Shown here: positions 33,700 through 46,139 of the stretch, piece by piece
Layout of the letters: the number at the start of each line of letters is the position of its first letter
How positions within the stretch are numbered: position 1 is the first letter of the stretch
From: Timema cristinae
Lineage: Eukaryota > Arthropoda > Insecta > Phasmatodea > Timematidae
Reading direction: 5' to 3'
Length of the DNA: 64,000 bases
Assembly: GCA_039000515.1 (NCBI GenBank)
Contig: JBCFYV010000237.1
Span: forward strand, 37,429-101,428
Made by a program: the position numbers and the translations under genes
Notes under the pieces: model-generated
What the model saw: the letters and a program-made list of their open reading frames with translations, nothing else
What the model was told of the DNA's origin: nothing
The model's database searches: none

Positions 33700-33963
33700 G
33701 AGACCTGGCGGTCTAGGGGTAAGGTATCAGACTTCTATGCTGGTGGCCGGGGTTCAATCCTCGGTCCCGGCACAGATTTATCTGATTACCAAACCCTTCC
33801 TTCACCTCTGACAAGACATCTTGTGAATGTGGGGAATGCCAGGCCTCCACCGTGGTTCGGATTCCACGTTAAACTGTAGGTCCTTCATTTCATCTCACAA
33901 TCACCCTACCATTACACATTAGCGTAAGTGCGTATAACCCGAATGGGTAGTAAGACGCGGTGC

Positions 33964-34045
<82 letters not shown>
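33700..34045 (+). mobile_element. SINE family 2 with target duplication and long TAA tail
   Basis: A near-complete copy has the head GAGACCTGGCGGTCTAGGGG, the B box GGGGTTCAATCCTCGG, the usual body (shortened by loss of the GTGTATTAATCACAA part), the hairpin ACCCGAATGGGT and about 27 TAA units. ACTTTGACCCATTG at 33686-33699 and ACTTTGACCTATTG at 34046-34059 are 14-bp direct repeats with one difference, showing insertion by target-primed reverse transcription. Confidence 0.92.
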
Positions 34046-34049
<4 letters not shown>

Positions 34050-34059
34050 TGACCTATTG

Positions 34060-34651
34060 ATCACTATAATACATCTGGATGGACTTCTACGGATAAAATT
34101 TTCGATCGGTCGTCTGAGCACCATTGTGTAAGAGAGAGTAGGTAACCTTCGGGTATCTTTTTTTCTCTTACACACAAAAGAAAAAGTGGTATTTCAACAT
34201 CGTTTGCTAATTTGTATGGATATATCTTTGTATTATTATTTAAACGAAATAAATACGTTTATAAAATGCTTAAAGAGCATAACTAATTACAACACTTATA
34301 AGTATTTTTAATCTAAATTAGTAATACTTCTCACAAACACATAACCTAAATGATAATTTAATCAAAAATTACTACACACAGTTTGTCATTTAAACAAATG
34401 TAATTAAGTTTGAAACTTTTTTTTTAATTCTAGCCATAGAATTTTAAATATAATATTGTTTCTGAAAACATTATATAATCTAATAACGAATTTTAAATAT
34501 ATTTTAGTCTTGGCAATATATAAACAACAAGGGCATTAACTGCATATTTTAATATATCGAATATTTTATTCTTATTTCTAAAACATTAACTCTAAACCTG
34601 AATTGTTGTTTGGGGCTTGTATATTTGTAAAGTGGGTTTATTTTGAACTAT
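34060..34651. other. No gene recognised; AT-rich spacer
   Basis: The stretch is AT-rich without structure that I can name. Confidence 0.5.
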
Positions 34652-35848
34652 GCTTTTTACTAATTTCCTGATCCACACAAACACCAAAATAGCTCAGAGT
34701 TATCAAGAAACCACTAAGTTTCCGATCGTTGCTTTTTGACGACTGACAGGATAAACCTATTTACCTTCAGTGTGGAAGCCAAATGGTGGATTATACAGGT
34801 TTTACGAGATTATCGTTTCTTGTTTCATAATCGTAAGTTCTTACAGCCCATTAATCTTTCGAGCGCATTCTTGGGGTGTGGTAGGGAAAGGAACGAAAGC
34901 AGAAAATGTAAAGAAACAGCAGGGATAGATTACCATTTATATATTTTTACCTTACAGTTACCATTGTTATTGCTACTATGGTGCTTTAATCGTATAATTT
35001 AATTAAATATGTTATCATGGAAATAAGCAAACTTATATACAATATACTGCACCTGCTTCAGTATTCACATAGCATAAGGCGTCACTCTCCCAATAGACTA
35101 AACTGCTGATGGCTGGAAGATCGGAGTTTGAATCACGGCAGGGTATACTGAGGGCGATATTTCCTAAATAGCATTAGTACGTATAGTACGGAATAAATAA
35201 TATGCGAATAAAATCTTACCTTTGTATGAGAACATGACCGATCCAACCTTGCCAAAATTTGTAGTTATCCACCAGTCCATTTCAGCGTCTTCAGTTTTTC
35301 AGGTGAATTCCGAGGATTTTCCTAAGGCTATAATTATAGTGCGAACGCCCCTCTGTGTTTTTCGACCGGGCTTGGGACCGGCTTTGGCCACATTACCGGC
35401 GTTTAATGTCGTATCTCCATTTGATTCGACAAGAAACTATAGTGATTTTTAAATAACAAGCACGCTGTGATATACTGGAATTAGGATAGGACTATTCAAA
35501 TTTTCTATTCATTGTTTCCTATTTTACAACGCCCACATTATATTTTTTTGAATTTAAATTGTTTATAGATCCAATTTTCTAAATAATACCCGCCTCGGTG
35601 GCGTAGTTGGCTAACGCGCTTGTCGTGTTGATCTCGATTGCTGTGGACGGGGAGATCTAGGTTCGAATCCCGGTCAGGTGAACTGGGGGTGGTTTTTCCT
35701 AAATGGTTTTCCACTATCGCTGAACGCAAATGCGGTTTCACTTCCTCTAATTAAACCTTCCAAATTCCTAATCCTTTTGCGTAATTAGTACTTAACGCGT
35801 ATAACCCGAACTGTTTGTAAGACGCAGTGCTAAATATTATTATTATTA
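34652..35848 (+). repeat. Composite repeat R1, copy 2
   Basis: It is similar to 218-1386 throughout, including the family-3 tRNA-like head (35051-35155), the conserved segment at about 35306-35452 and the terminal SINE. Similarity stops at the SINE tail: the sequence after the second half of the target duplication in copy 1 is absent here. No clear flanking duplication was found for this copy. Confidence 0.8.
35587..35848 (+). mobile_element. SINE family 1, 3' end of R1 copy 2
   Basis: The head has CCGCCTCGGTGGCGTAGTTG and the B box GTTCGAATCCCGG, the body GCAAATGCGGTTTCACTTCC and the tail ACCCGAACTGTTTGTAAGAC, with a damaged hairpin and a short ATT-type run. The upstream ATTTTCTAAATA is kept, but its downstream duplicate is not present. 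Confidence 0.85.
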
Positions 35849-36357
35849 TGGAAGAGACATTTAAGAAACATATGAGGATCAAATCATGACACTACTTTAA
35901 TGATCTTATTGGAGCCAATCAAAACCAGCATCAATTCATTACTTTTAAATTAACAAATTAAGAACATTGTAATCAATTTAAATTACTTAAGAAACGTTTC
36001 TTTGAGACAAAACCTATTCCTGGCACACAAAAACTACATTGTTTTGTGCCTGTATCAAAAAACTGTTTGAAGGAGCAATACTAGCATTGCTCACTCCCGA
36101 CAGACCTGTACCATCTATTGTTCCCACCAAGACCAGAAAATCTTCTTGTTTCTGTCAAACATATGTTAATCAATGTGGAACCAATACCACCCTGCCCAAC
36201 GGGTGAATAGAATTTGCAATTAATGCTTTGAAATTATTGGTATTCAAATTTAATAGTACACAGGAATATAACGTGTTACTTACTGTTTTAGTATATATAA
36301 TGTTTTTAAACTCTATCTTGTTGTAGGATGGATGGGTGGATTTATATATATGTATAT
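35849..36357. other. No gene recognised
   Basis: A less AT-rich patch at about 36030-36160 has no recognisable motif in any frame I read. The rest is AT-rich. Confidence 0.4.
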
Positions 36358-36895
36358 ACAACCATGTATTAAATCTTAGCATGTTAAATACCATGTAAAA
36401 GAAAAAATTATAAATTCATGTGGGTTTTTATACAAAAATTTTATTTGTAACTAAAATCTAGGACATTGGGCACAAATTCATTCTGGTGAGTTTGTGATGA
36501 GATGCCTTGTCAAGGTGTTTTTTGTTTACCACAATTTTATTTAAAATAAATTTGAATGTGATCCCATCGAGATCCCAAAATGAATTTAGGCATGCATACC
36601 ATTAAGAAATTTGTGAACAAGTGTATTTTCTTCAAATATTTTAAGATATTATTTTTTCGAAAAATTGAAATTAAAATTGTATCATGGTGACCCTGAACTT
36701 TTAAAAATCCTTTATGTGGTCATGTGATATATAATTTTTAAGCCCAAAGGAAAGCCTTCAAATTGGTTTCAATGCCATACCAAAATTATTTCCAAATGAA
36801 GAAGATTGATTAAACATGATGGTCGATAACCCTTAAAAATGCAATTTTTCTTTAAACTAGGAAGATTTTTATCACAGAAACTAATTAAGGTGATT
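36358..36895. repeat. Interspersed repeat R3, copy a
   Basis: It is similar to 42785-43290, beginning AGCATGTTAAATACCATGTA and including GGTGAGTTTGTGATGAGA and GGCATGCA.ACCATTAA. It has no coding content. In the other copy this module continues into repeat R2; here it does not. Confidence 0.7.
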
Positions 36896-37332
36896 CGTCC
36901 AACAAGCTTCTCCTAGAATGAATAAGCTATAACATTTTGACATGGAATTTTTAACATGGTTGAAAGGGGCTGTTGTGTTGAGAAGAGGGGGATGGGAAGT
37001 TGGAGTGGGAAAGTAAGCTGGGATTGGCAGCTCTTTGTTCACAACAATGTTGTCATAACCCTACCTCTTTTTTTAGCTAATTTAGAACATGAATGGTCAC
37101 TGCATGCCTCACCCGGGAGTTGTGGTCTTGAGTTTGAATCCCGGCTACTAAGTTTAAAAGAATATTAATAATTTAAAATAATTAACTTAATACACATGTT
37201 GAAAAGTATTTATTGTACTGAATACTATTAGGCCTATATTTACAAAATGTGTCCATAGAAAAAAAAATGTAGTACTTGGCAATTTAATTAAATAATTTGA
37301 GTGGTGAAAGCTTTAAGGTTATTATATTATTC
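36896..37332. other. Spacer with a tRNA-like patch
   Basis: At about 37070-37155 a sequence ending AGTTTGAATCCCGGC resembles a SINE head with a B box, but no body or tail follows. The open frame at 36956-37168 has no known motif. Confidence 0.4.
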
Positions 37333-37555
37333 TTTTAGCACCGAGTCGTACTAATCGTTCACGGTATACTCACATGTACTAATTACGCTAATTAGTTAGG
37401 GATTAAGAAAGCTGAATTTAGAGGAAGTGCACTCGCATTTGCCTAAAGAGAGAGTGTGGGAAACAATTTATAATAAAACTACCCTCTCTATACCCAACAG
37501 AGATCAAACCCCGAACTCGCTGTCAAGTCAATACATTGCAAACAACGTGTTCGAC
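37333..37555 (-). mobile_element. SINE on the minus strand, diverged
   Basis: It begins with the complement of the tail (TTTTAGCACCGAGTCGTACT), then TACTAATTACGCTAATTAGT and GGAAGTGCACTCGCATTTGC, and ends with a box-B complement (GATCAAACCCCGAACTCGC). The hairpin arm is degraded. It is one of the few copies in this orientation. Confidence 0.7.
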
Positions 37556-37620
37556 AACAAAATCGTAAACGGAAAATAACAAGTAGTCTATGAAATATTA
37601 TTTTTTAACAAAATTTATAG

Positions 37621-37800
37621 CTCTAATAAATACCCACATTTGTGGTCACAAGGTACAATGCGTCATTAGCATTCCTTGTTCTGCGTATAGCTCAAACGGG
37701 GAGTGTAAAGCAAAGGAAATAAATACGAATGTTTTTTAGCACCGCGTCTTACTACCCGTTCGGTTATACACTAATTTTGTGGATTAAAATCATCATTAGT
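37621..37800. repeat. Two SINE fragments in opposite orientation
   Basis: 37621-37690 resembles the family-3 tRNA-like head (TGTGGTCACAAGGTACAATG). At 37733-37800 the complement of the shared tail appears (TTTTAGCACCGCGTCTTACT, then CCCGTTCGG). Both are truncated. Confidence 0.5.
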
Positions 37801-38394
37801 AAGGTATCAATTTTCTAAGTTGGTCTTTTTTTGTGTTAACCAGGTGTCTGTCAATCATTTTGTCCGTATATGCATGTGTTCAACCAGTTGGTACAAGTCA
37901 TGATTTACTTGTGTAGCCAGGCCCCACGACATCAAGAAATAGTAGATTATGAACCAGTGCTAACAAGGCCCCGGGATATAAATATATAAAATATCAAATA
38001 ATCAAAAATATCAAAAATAGCAAACAATGGAGTATTATCAACCACTGGTAACAAGGCCCCGGAAAAACAAACAACTGTGGGTTCCGAGTTGAAGCTGTAA
38101 TTCAAACTAATATTCTTAGTGGATAAGTTGAATTTAAGATTTAGACTGATAGCAAGATCATTATTTGACAACTAGAAATGGGTTCACTAATTCATACGTC
38201 AAATCATGTGATCTAGAGCTGTACCTTTGATAAAGGCTTATACTATAATATTTACATAAGTTATAGTCTGCACTGACTAAACTGACTACACTTTTATATA
38301 GTCAGTGCGCGTGGATATGAGATCATGAGCGAGGGACGAATCCTGGATAAGTGTGCTAGAACATTGACGCGCTAAGATCCCAAGTTCAATTTTA
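37801..38394. other. Spacer with an 88-bp direct repeat
   Basis: TAACAAGGCCCCGG occurs at 37961-37974 and again 88 bp later, with weak similarity before it. At about 38300-38390 a GC-richer patch could be an eroded tRNA-like head. No gene is recognised. Confidence 0.45.
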
Positions 38395-38930
38395 TTCTAT
38401 CTGAAGTGTTTTTATTTTTGCCACATAACCTTCTAACTGCCAGAGGATAGAACAAATTCTATATATTAAACAACTCTAGAAGCTATCTGGGGAAGTTTAT
38501 TTGGGAACTACCGTAAACTAGGAGAAATTCTAAATGCTAAACACCTTTGGGAGGTATCTGAAGTTCTTTCTTTGCAACATAACACCGCAACTGCTGAAGG
38601 CTAGGAAAAATTCTAGTACTAAACACCTCTAGAATCCAACTGAAGGTGTGTTTTTTTGCGACATAACTCCATAGCTGCCGAGGGATAGGAAATATTCTGA
38701 ATATTAAACACCTCTAGAAACTATCAGAAGTGGTTTATGCTTTGCGAAATAACACCATAGCTGTCAAAGGCTAGGAAATATTCAGAATATTAAACACTTC
38801 TAGAAGCTATCAGAAGTGGGTTCTTTTTGCAACATAACCCCTTAATTAATGAAGGCTAGAGAAAATTCTAAATACTAAACACCTCTAGTAGCTCTATCCA
38901 AAGTGCTTTTTATGGTTGCACGGCTCCGTA
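38395..38930. repeat. Tandem array, about 86-90 bp unit, six units
   Basis: Units share GCGACATAACNCCATAGCTG, then AAGGCTAGGAAATATTCTGA, ATATTAAACACCTCTAGAAG and CTATC.GAAGTG. Spacing between equivalent points is about 85-90 bp. Divergence is moderate, and no frame stays open across units. Confidence 0.8.
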
Positions 38931-39289
38931 ATTTATACTTGTATCTTAATTTTTTATATTGTTTGAATCATAAATAAAGTCATGTATAGTTTGTTCATAA
39001 AATTTTGTGGAGGGTTTGAACCCCCCTCCCTCTCTCCCTCCATATGCGGCCTTATACTTACCTGAAAACATTGTAGATCAAATATTTCATTGTTTTAAAG
39101 TTTATAACGATTCGTGTTCGATTTCGCCTTTTTGTTTCGTTTTCTTGGTTTTGAGGCACATTTCATTTTTAGGGTTAAACTTAGCCATGTTCAATAAACA
39201 CGCCAAATTATGATTATTTTTTTTTAGAAAATGTATAAAGAAATGCAGTATTTATGTGACATTAGATATATTATCAAAGCTTTTAAAAT

Positions 39290-40045
39290 CTTTTTAATGT
39301 TAAATTTATAACAAGTAATAAAAGGGAAACTCAATTTTATACATTCATGAAGTTAATTGTAATATTCAGATAAACTATAGGTCTAAAAACAATACGCGTT
39401 TTGATGTACCAAGAGATGAGTTCCTTTTGACAATTTGAGTTGAAGAATAAAACTTAACACAGTACAATATTATCCAAGTGCCAAATTACTAGAGGAAGGA
39501 AAAAGAGACTAAATAAATGTCACAAATCGTCACTCAACTAGTAAGATGCGGTGATATATATATATATATATATACACATATATATGGCCATAACAAATTT
39601 ACGTTTACATTGATCAACGTGGTGTGAATAATAAAATAAAATAGTAGAGTTAGACTAATAAACCAAACAAATTTGAAATAATGACATTATGTACTACAAA
39701 ATGATATAAAATCGAAGTATCGGGTATAAAACGAAAAGTACTTGTATAAGATCATAAATTATGTAAATGTACAACTAATAAATATCTTATAGATTAAAAA
39801 CTAAATTGATTTAAAATATTGTTAATACTTCATTGCATACACTCTATATGCATGACTAGCAAGAATAAATTTAATCCCCATACATTAACTACATTACCTT
39901 AAAATTAGTACGCAAAATGGATAAAATAGTAAGTTTGACTACTTATAACTCGATAACTGTAATGAGTTGAAATAAATTAATGACTATTTAGAACTTATAT
40001 TTATACACTTATTAAAATAATGCAATTTAATTTTAATGATCAAAT
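39290..40045. repeat. Interspersed repeat R4, copy a
   Basis: It is similar to 58825-59605: ACTCA...TACATTCATGAAGT, GACATTATGTACTACAAAAT, and CTGTAATGAGTTGAAAT near the end. It runs directly into R2 at about 40041. A TA run at 39552-39574 lies inside. It is non-coding. Confidence 0.65.
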
Positions 40046-40960
40046 GTCGATAAGAGAAAATTATGAAATTATCTATATTTGGAGGAATAACAACTGAGGA
40101 AAATTTCATTAGAATATTAAAAAGTCTACTGGTATTTTCATTGTATCAATTGTCATGGAATAGCCCTTTAGTTTAAAAAATACAAATATAAAACAAAAAT
40201 AACTATACTAAAGGTAAATAAAAGAATAATTTAATTTTAACGTTCAATGATAACATTTATTTTCAAGTCAAGAAAACCAAAAGGAAAATACCGTAATCAA
40301 AAGATTAAGAGTCTAAATAATTGGCTGAAAGAGCTGCTGAAAATGAATTAAAAAAATACATTAACAAATATAAGTTTACGACCAAAAAATATTTACTTTA
40401 TTCCTGGATGTTTGAAGTTTAGTGGGACTTTAAATGTATAAACACCATACTTTATACCAAATCTCTTCGAAAGGGTGAATTTGGAGCGAACTAATAAAAC
40501 ATTTTTCAATACTGGGTATTTATGTCTACATTACCAAATCATAGCCAAGCGAGCTATCCACTCACTCTGCACTGCCAACTGAATTATCTAATGTCAACAC
40601 ACATGAGAGTGATAGTCTGTTATTCTTGTGTACAACGCCAATAAATGTTTTAGGCCCATAGGCCGAAGGCCCTCCTTCATACCCCTAGCACATCAAGCCT
40701 ACTGCTTTTGGCTGCTAGTCCTGCTTGTCATCATCATTATAATCATCATGAGTGAGGAAATTCTAACCCCTACGCGTTCATCCTCTTAATCTTCTACATT
40801 TCTTCACCCTCATTCAAGATCTTAAATTTCTTCTATCTTATCAGATCCTCACCATTCTAAGTCAATCTTATCCCCACTTTATCTCACATTCATTAGTTTA
40901 ATTATTCTAGTCCTCCGCTTCTCCATCAGATGTATCATGACATTATGGATCTGATCCTTC
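40041..40960. repeat. Interspersed repeat R2, copy a
   Basis: It is similar to 43285-44390: GCTGAAAATGAATTAAAAAA, ACACCATACTTTATACCAAA, CACTCACTCTGCACTGCCA and CTGCTAGTCCTGCTTGTC. It is preceded by R4 here and by R3 in the other copy. No protein-coding signature was found. Confidence 0.8.
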
Positions 40961-41135
40961 TTTCGCTCGTCTATTCCTAATCCTTTCACATGTAATTAAA
41001 AATGCTTTTAAAATTTTAAATGTGTCCAACACACATTCTCTTCTCTACACCGACTCTCTCGTCAAGCGTAACTTCCATTTTCATTACGTTCGACATTTTA
41101 TGACCCAGAGAAACATGAAATATCCATAGGATGTC

Positions 41136-41560
41136 TCAACCTAAAATTGTGTTGTTCCAACGATACCGAACACCACATTCAAGTTTTAAACCAATCCAAT
41201 TATGATCTGAGGTGACAATATCATCAGTAATCTGCCATGCTGTAATGTTCTCAGTCAATTCTTTGGTAGTTACGGTGATATCCATATTTGACTTATGACC
41301 TAAAGTATTTTTGTAGGTTATCAAATGGACATCTTTATTAGCACCAATAGTTCATTTGAAAAGATGAAACCATTAACTAAATCGACCCTTTGATCTGTGT
41401 AAACACTATGTCATAACACAGATTTGGCATTAATTTCTGCACATATGAGCGTTTTCATCTGGCCCAACTATAGATATGACATCTTTAATCAATTTATGTG
41501 AGGATGATTTGACTCAAACTTAAAATAACTGCAAATAGCTACAATATTAAGCGGTTCTTG
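41136..41560 (-). pseudogene. Decayed LINE apurinic-type endonuclease
   Basis: The minus strand encodes pieces of the endonuclease that opens the target site for a non-LTR retrotransposon. The clearest frame (41136-41324) has SNMDITVTT and VTSDHNWIGLKLE, matching the C-terminal SDH motif of the endonuclease/exonuclease/phosphatase fold. Upstream, in other frames, come an INAKS-like step and YTDQRVDLVNGFIFSN, in the order known from Jockey and R1-type elements. Stops and shifts break it. No adjoining reverse transcriptase is seen. Confidence 0.75.
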
Positions 41561-42720
41561 AACTTTACACAACGCACGATGCTGAACTATACCCTATTCA
41601 AACGAGTTTTTGTTGTTAATGGGATCTAGCTGAATCTACGTCAGTGTATTCGTGGTCTTTTACACAAAGCTCTAAATTACGCAGGAAATACTTTTAGTCC
41701 AAGAGACATTACGGGTTTTATTCACCCTTGATTGCCGAAAACGTGATTGTGATTTTTGGAGAATCTACCACTTGTGTATCAAAATATGAGTCTCTTAGTA
41801 AAAATCAGTAGTGGTGTTAAGGAATATGACGTCATCAATATGGCCACCATGTCATATTTACATCGAGGCATTACATCGGCTTCAACTTTTTAATAATTAA
41901 TAGCAGCTTTTTAATTGAAGATAATTTAATGACAACAAAAGTTTGCTGTGTCAAAGTTCTATGTAACGTGTAAGTTTTTGCTGCTTTTTCTAAGACCATC
42001 TTCAAAAATGGGTATTCTCACCCTTACATGCATGCCTGTAGATCAACCAAAATAACAAGCACAATACACACATATATTATTTTGAATAGGCTGTATCATC
42101 TTGTTGTGTTACTGACATGCAAAAAGATTGTCCATACAGGGAACAAACACATTGCTCGTCGCTAGTGAATAAGTCATTTTCAAGATCCACTTTATCCTCT
42201 AAACCGGCTAAAAAGTCTCATATTATGCAATATTAGACATTATCCCGATAGGTTTAACCTTTCCTTGTCTTGGGAAAGCCGTTGTAAATTCTGATCCCGT
42301 AAATCGGTGGAGGCCAGGTAAAGCAGTAGCCATACCATCATTAAGTTCTTCTGCAAAATTTGTAATGTATATAAACCGTGTTTACTTCTTGAAGATGAAA
42401 CTTTGGTTCGGGAATATGTCTGCAGATTATGACATTGTTTAGTGAACTATATTGAAAGCATGTGTCTTCAGTACCAATATATAATAAACTTTCATCAAAA
42501 GACATATGTATTTATACTTTTCTCATTCATTGTAAATGAAAGCAAAGAGGGAGACTTACTTAAATGAACTTTTCCTCAAGAACGGTTGAGGTTTCTTTTG
42601 GATTTCTATGTTCTGGTATCATCACGCTTATGTCACCCAAGAATGATGTTCCTTGGTGATGGTAATGTTCAAGATCCTTTATGCTTGGAGTCTTAACCAC
42701 AACGTAACATTCTAAGATTA
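41561..42720. other. No gene recognised
   Basis: The sequence is moderately AT-rich. It may hold further eroded LINE sequence next to the endonuclease remnant, but I could not support it. Confidence 0.35.
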
Positions 42721-42743
42721 AATATATATATATATTTTATATA

Positions 42744-42786
<43 letters not shown>
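42721..42786. repeat. TA microsatellite
   Basis: An almost pure TA run of about 65 bases, interrupted by TTT and one G. It lies at the border of the R3 copy that follows. Confidence 0.9.
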
Positions 42787-42789
<3 letters not shown>

Positions 42790-43290
42790 GTCATAGCATG
42801 TTAAATACCATGTAAAAGAAAAAAAAATTCTTGTGAGTTTTTAATACAAAATTCTTTATTTGTAAATAAAATCTAGGCCATTGAGCACCGGCTCATTTTG
42901 GTGAGTTTGTGATGAGAAATTTTGTCAATGTGTTTTTTGATGACCCCAATTTTATTAAAAATAAATTGTAATGTAATTCCATAGTGAAATTAGGCATGCA
43001 AACCATTAATAAATTAGTGAACAAGTGCATTTGTATCAATATTTTGATATATTATTTTTTCGAGAAATTAAAATTAAAATTGTATCATGGTAACCCTGAA
43101 CTTTAAAAACAAACCATTATGTGATCATGTGATATGTAATTTTATAGCCAAAACGAAACGCTTCAATTGGTTTCTATTTCATACCTTAATTATTTCCAAA
43201 TGAAGAAGATTAATTAAACACGATAGTTGGCAAAGTTTAAATATTCCATTTTTCTTTTAATAAAGAAAGTTTTCAACCCAAACGTTAATT
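42785..43290. repeat. Interspersed repeat R3, copy b
   Basis: It matches 36358-36895 in order and continues without gap into R2 copy b. Confidence 0.7.
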
Positions 43291-44390
43291 AAGAGAAAAT
43301 TATTAAATTATCTATGATTGGATGAATAACAGCTGAGGAAAATTTCATTTGAATATTTAAGTCTACCGGTAGTTTCTTGTATCAATTGTCATGGAATGGC
43401 CCTTTAGTTAAAAAATACACAACAATAACTATAAATATAAAACAATAACTATACTAAAGGTAAAGAAACCAATAATTTAAATTTTAAAGTTCAATGATAA
43501 CATTTATTTTCAAGTCAAAGAATCCCAAAAGGAAGATACCGTAAGCAAAAGATTAAGAGTCTAAATAATTGGCTGAAAGTGTTGCTGAAAATGAATTAAA
43601 AAAATACATTAACAAAGATTAGTTTACGACCAAAAACAATTTACTTTATTCCTGGAGGTTTGAAGTCTAGTGGGACTTTAAAAGTCTAAACACCATACTT
43701 TATACCAAATCTCTTCGAAAGGATGAATTTGGATCAAACTAATAAAACTATTTAAAATACTGAGTATTTATGTCTACATTACCAAATCATAGCCAAGCGG
43801 GCTATCCACTCACTCTGCACTGCCACCTGAATTATCTAATGTCAACACACAGGAGAGTGATAGTCTGTTATTCTTGTGTACAACGCCAATAAATATTTTA
43901 GGCCCGTAGGCCGCAGGCCCTCCTCCATTCCCCTAGCGCATCAAGCCTACTGCTTTTAGCTGCTAGTCCTGCTTGTCTTCATCTTGAATATGGGACTTCT
44001 AATATTTACACATAATTTAAAGGTCAAATTCTCTCATCCCCTAAAACAATGTACCTTTCATCCATAACCATTATTAGGTCTTACTTCATTCTTTCATTTA
44101 AACTATTCTCTTTTATCATGTTATGATTTAAAATCGCCATCTTTTCTTCACCATACATAAATAATTTAAATTTCATCCACCCTATCAGAATTTCACCATT
44201 CAAAGGCAATCTCTTTCTCACTTTATCTCTCATTCAGTAGTCAAATTCTTTTATTCTTCTGTTCCTCCATCTGCTGTATCACACCATTTCAAAGTCTTTT
44301 TCTTTATCTCTTCTTTTCCTAATCCTTGTAGATGTCTTCAAAAACGCTTTGAAAATATCAAGTGAGTTCACCATACTTTTCCTTCTCTAC
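43285..44390. repeat. Interspersed repeat R2, copy b
   Basis: It matches 40041-40960 (for example GTATCAATTGTCATGGAATG, GATTAAGAGTCTAAATAATT, AATCATAGCCAAGCG.GCTA). The 3' part beyond the CTGCTTGTC point is only loosely similar. Confidence 0.78.
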
Positions 44391-46139
44391 ACCAGACCAC
44401 GATCACGTATTTACTTCACTAACACGATCCGTAGCACTTTGTTATTCTCACTTTCATACATGATGTGGCAAACGGTTCTGCAACAACATTGTCCACAGTT
44501 TTGTTCCTAACACAGATTAAACCCAGATAATTTTCCAGAAAATTTCCATGGCCACTTCTAAAGTGGGTAGCGTAATGATTGCTATTCATTTCATACTTTT
44601 ATAGTCTCGTTTAAAAAGATGAGAAATACTCAACAGATTATTTTCCTTTGAGGTTACTCAGGCTCTCATATTATCATTGTTTTAAAACTTCTCATTAGCA
44701 CCTATCAATTAATCAGATCTTTTTAAAATTCCCTACGTAATTCAAATGTCAACCGGGATGACACCTCCCAGTACCACAACAGCATCATGTAAAACTGTCC
44801 TGTATGCTTATGTCACGATAATAGGTGCCTTCCTCTGCACACTTATGCATTAATTATGGCATGGTTCTAGGAAATGTAGAATAAATGTATGAGCAATTTT
44901 GTAGGGGAAAAGATTGCAACGATTTTGAAAAAACGAACCTCAATACACTCAACGGGATTAAAAACTTTCAATTTCTTATCACCAGCAAAGAAGAATTATG
45001 TTCTTGAAAATATGCTCACTGGAGCGGGTAATATCAATAATAATATCATTGCTGATTTTACTAACAATATTGTATTCGCAAAAGTATAATTTTGAGATAA
45101 AAATGTTTTTATAATAGTTTTGTTTACAAAACACTTTATTTTTAACATATACATCTTTAATTGAATATATTGAATAATGAGACAATGACATGGGAAACAA
45201 ACTCAACCCGAGGTGGTATTTCGAATATATTTGACAATAAAAGATATCAGGCCCATTTGAATAGTTATGATCGCTCTCTCCCCAAACTTTTCCTTTCATA
45301 TATAGGTATTTAATTATTGCATGGAGTTGACTTCTTCTATATTTAATATTTACTTTCTCATGGAAAGAAAAAATATTGTAAGTGTTTAAAAATTCGACCT
45401 TGCCATTATGTTGAATATTTCATTTTATATACCTCTGAACCCAAAAATGTTTTCTGTATAATTCTGTTTGTACCTCGCTGTGTCTGTATTTATTTGGTGT
45501 CACAACCAAAACGGTTTGACGAATATTGATCCAACTTGATATCTAGGCGTTAAAGGGTATTACCTTCAACCATCTTTTATATTTTAATTCTAGCCTTTAA
45601 AGTTAGGGTTGTTTATTAAATACTGTTTTTAAGATTTGTAAATTTTTTTCTCAAACAAATTGCTTTGAAATTAATGTCTGCAGAGTATTTGACATGACAA
45701 ATAAATCTGTATTCCTATTTTTAAGGAGAAAATTTGTTAAGGATAGTTTACTAACGACATATTTAAAAAAAGTGAATCTTCCTCCAAATTTGCTATGATT
45801 TTGTTTAAAATGTATATGCATATCAGAGGAGTGATTTACATGATGAACAACATGTGTTCTTGTTTTTCAAAGCAAAATGGGGTTCACGCTAGTGCATATG
45901 ACTGTTATTGCTTTAATTCAAATTATCTTAAAATGGCTTTATCTTTTATTTAATTGGATATCTAGGCAGTGTTGTACATAATAAATAGTAAGCCCATAGA
46001 AAAGGGAGAAGGGAAGGGATCCGAAAATTCCCTGTTATTTGATGTACCCCCATAGTATAATACTTATAAAATTAATGTGTAAGCCCTTCTAGGCTAAATG
46101 TCAACTAAACTTTTGTAACTGACCCTCTCAGGAAATTTA
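44391..46139. other. No gene recognised
   Basis: The stretch is AT-rich. At about 45470-45560 CCAAAACGGTTTGACGAATA resembles a motif common in insect interspersed repeats. Open frames at 44889-45089 and 44979-45299 overlap in opposite strands and show no domain. Confidence 0.4.

Noticed and set aside
33700..33775. Functional tRNA gene
   Set aside because: Box A and B are present, but acceptor stem halves do not pair and the head is followed by the SINE body in every copy.
33963..34175. ORF with a long poly-Tyr run (also 61422-61652)
   Set aside because: It is the complement of the SINE TAA tail.
44979..45299. 106-codon minus-strand ORF
   Set aside because: AT-rich codon content, overlapping opposite frame, and no motif.
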